Shown here one piece after another: positions 62,497-64,000 of a DNA stretch of 64,000 nt; positions within the stretch are counted from its first letter, which is position 1, and each line of letters opens with the position of its first letter. This DNA is from Nanobdellati archaeon (lineage in GTDB: Archaea; EX4484-52; GLR71). The stretch lies in contig JAHYJR010000001.1 in assembly GCA_019429005.1 (NCBI GenBank), positions 78,271-142,270 of the forward strand, written 5' to 3'. The notes below the pieces were generated by a model. That model made no database searches. It was not told the origin of the DNA and saw nothing but the letters and a program-made list of their open reading frames with translations. Made by a program: the position numbers and the translations under genes.

Positions 62497-64000
62497 ATGC
62501 CTAAAAAAAATAAAGAACTTCTTAAGAAAACAGAAATCAAGAAAACACAATCTGTTAAGAAATCAGATATTAAGAAAACAAAATCTGTAAAGAAACTAGT
62601 TAAATCTAAAAATAAAAAATCTAAATTTAATTACGATAAATTGTTTGATACTAAATTTTATTATGATTTGTTAGTTAAACATAAAGAAATACTTTTTTTA
62701 CTTTTCTTCTTTGGATATATTTATTTTTCTACAATAAGTTCTTATGGCATGTTTATGTGGGATGAGGCAGGGTATGCAAATATTGGAAAATCTATGTATG
62801 AAGATTTTGAGTTTGCACAAAATGGTCAGATTGAAACAGGTAGGAATTATGGTTTCCCTTTATTGATTGCAACATCCTTTTTTATTTTTGGAGATACAAC
62901 AGACACTGTTGCAAAAATGTCTGTATTATTTTCAAGTCTTTTAACTATTTTTGTAGTTTATTTTTTTGTAAGGCGTATAATTAATAAGAATACAGCAATT
63001 TTATCAGCATTCATATTAGGAATATTGCCGTTATTTTGGAGTAATACTGCACATTTATTATCAGAAGTACCATTTACAACCTTTTTCACAATTTCAATAT
63101 TATCTTTTTATCATGGTATTAAATCAGATAAGCGGTATTTATATCTTGCATGGGCTTCATTAGGTTTTTCATATACAATAAGATATAATGCTATGTTATT
63201 TGGTCCCCCAATAATATTATATATGCTTACATTATTTGTATTGGATTGGAAAAAAACATTTAATCTTGTCAAAACAAAAGAATTTTTATTATCACCTTTT
63301 TTATTTGTTTTAGTTACAATACCATATTATATTTTGATGTATATGAATGGCGTTGATTTTATTGAACAATTTAAACTTATGTCAGGTGGTCTAAGTCAAT
63401 ATGCTCTTGTCGTAAGTTCAATACCCTCATCTTTTTTTATTGTTCAATTACCGAATAATTTGACTTTTTTCTTAATGATATTAATGTTAATTGGTGTTGT
63501 ATATGTGTTAAAAACAAAAAATGAATTTGGTATTTATTTATTATCACATATACTTATGGCTTTATTATATTTTTCATCTCAAGCATGGAAAGAATCACGA
63601 TTCGTTTTATCTCTTACACCACTTTATGCAATCTTGATTGCAATCGCATTTATGAATGTTTTATATCCTATACTTAAAAGGGATATAAAAAGTAAAAATG
63701 TTGTATATTTAATAATGTTTGTTATTTTGTTATTTGCTGCAAAAGGGGCTTATACTAGTGCAATGATGCCTTTGACTTATAGCATCGCAAATGGTTACCC
63801 TGCACTTTTACAATCATCCGAATTCATTAAAAATAATGTTGGTGAAGATGAAACCTTTATGGCTGTAGGTCCGCAGTATAATTGGTATGCTGATAGAATT
63901 GTAACTAGTTATGGACGAAATATAACTGACGTTGTATCTATTTTAGAAGCAAATCCAAAAATCCGTTTTATTGTTATAAATAATTATGAAAGGAGTGTTC
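62497..64000 (+). CDS. GT-C (PMT/ArnT-like) membrane glycosyltransferase, partial
   Basis: About 501 codons present; the gene runs off the right edge. The N-terminus is a Lys-rich tail with TEIKKTQSVKKS-type repeats (about residues 10-45). The first membrane helix and the first extracytoplasmic loop carry MWDEAGYANIGKSMYEDFEF near residue 85, the acidic motif of the PMT/ArnT/family 39 glycosyltransferases, followed by GRNYGFPLLI. At least seven more hydrophobic segments follow. It would transfer sugar from a polyprenyl-phosphate donor at the outer face, matching the neighbouring glycosyltransferase and flippase-like genes. Confidence 0.75.
   Translation, partial: MPKKNKELLKKTEIKKTQSVKKSDIKKTKSVKKLVKSKNKKSKFNYDKLFDTKFYYDLLVKHKEILFLLFFFGYIYFSTISSYGMFMWDEAGYANIGKSMYEDFEFAQNGQIETGRNYGFPLLIATSFFIFGDTTDTVAKMSVLFSSLLTIFVVYFFVRRIINKNTAILSAFILGILPLFWSNTAHLLSEVPFTTFFTISILSFYHGIKSDKRYLYLAWASLGFSYTIRYNAMLFGPPIILYMLTLFVLDWKKTFNLVKTKEFLLSPFLFVLVTIPYYILMYMNGVDFIEQFKLMSGGLSQYALVVSSIPSSFFIVQLPNNLTFFLMILMLIGVVYVLKTKNEFGIYLLSHILMALLYFSSQAWKESRFVLSLTPLYAILIAIAFMNVLYPILKRDIKSKNVVYLIMFVILLFAAKGAYTSAMMPLTYSIANGYPALLQSSEFIKNNVGEDETFMAVGPQYNWYADRIVTSYGRNITDVVSILEANPKIRFIVINNYERSV

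Overview
The window is archaeal and very AT-rich. It encodes both subunits of the archaeal D-family DNA polymerase, Orc1/Cdc6, archaeal DnaG, RPA, RadA and RadB, Hjc, a HMf-type histone, a CDC48/VAT ATPase, endonuclease Q, isopentenyl phosphate kinase, archaetidylserine synthase and decarboxylase, an ADP-forming acyl-CoA synthetase, and an archaeosine-type tRNA enzyme. This set points to a euryarchaeal or deep-branching (Altiarchaeota/DPANN-like) lineage; the sequence alone does not let me name the genus. Genes are intact, few are overlapping, and I see no transposase, integrase, CRISPR array, rRNA or tRNA.

Layout. 1-3.8 kb: radA (cut by the left edge), RPA and cdc48 on the minus strand. 4-12.5 kb: one giant (2,823 aa) Asn/Thr-rich cell-surface protein with a membrane anchor and a cytoplasmic coiled-coil tail. 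12.6-14.8 kb: KaiC-like ATPase, radB, isopentenyl phosphate kinase. 14.9-20.5 kb: topoisomerase I, a voltage-sensor-like membrane protein, serS, a pyrophosphatase-like protein, tyrS. 20.7-23.5 kb: zinc ribbon protein, a frameshifted EamA-type transporter, and a fusion of a radical SAM (RaSEA-like) domain with the ArcS catalytic core. 23.5-27.7 kb: TldE/TldD pair and dnaG. 27.9-30.8 kb: DUF167 protein with a candidate H/ACA guide RNA upstream, hjc, a metallo-hydrolase, orc1/cdc6. 30.8-31.4 kb: origin-like region with inverted ORB-type sites. 31.4-40.8 kb: XRE-type regulator, Ca2+/cation antiporter, EndoQ, PolD small and large subunits. 40.9-41.4 kb: a second, denser array of ORB-like repeats. 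41.4-46.2 kb: metallo-hydrolase, two small genes, iscS-iscU, radical SAM protein, tiny zinc ribbon. 46.4-53.8 kb: ACD beta and alpha, lipid head-group genes, histone, ubiquitin-like protein, Lrp-like regulator, permuted GTPase, PfkB kinase, YdjM-like membrane protein. 53.9-57.3 kb: secD-secF and an anchored disordered protein. 57.4-64 kb: geranylgeranyl-reductase-type flavoprotein, methyltransferase, B12-radical SAM, polyprenyl-type glycosyltransferase, AglD/LPG-synthase-like membrane protein, and a GT-C (PMT-like) glycosyltransferase cut by the right edge.

Two themes run through the window. First, a large part of the DNA replication and recombination machinery lies within about 41 kb around two ORB-bearing segments. 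Second, short tandem repeats are frequent, both in frame inside coding genes (cdc48, dnaG, PolD small subunit, the reductase) and in intergenic spaces, where three arrays sit exactly between divergent genes. Translation signals also show a pattern: many genes have GGTG 5-9 bases before the start codon, while several first-in-unit genes (RPA, histone, the 42.4 kb small gene, the two divergent genes at 62.4 kb) have a TATA element 25-28 bases before the start codon and are probably leaderless.
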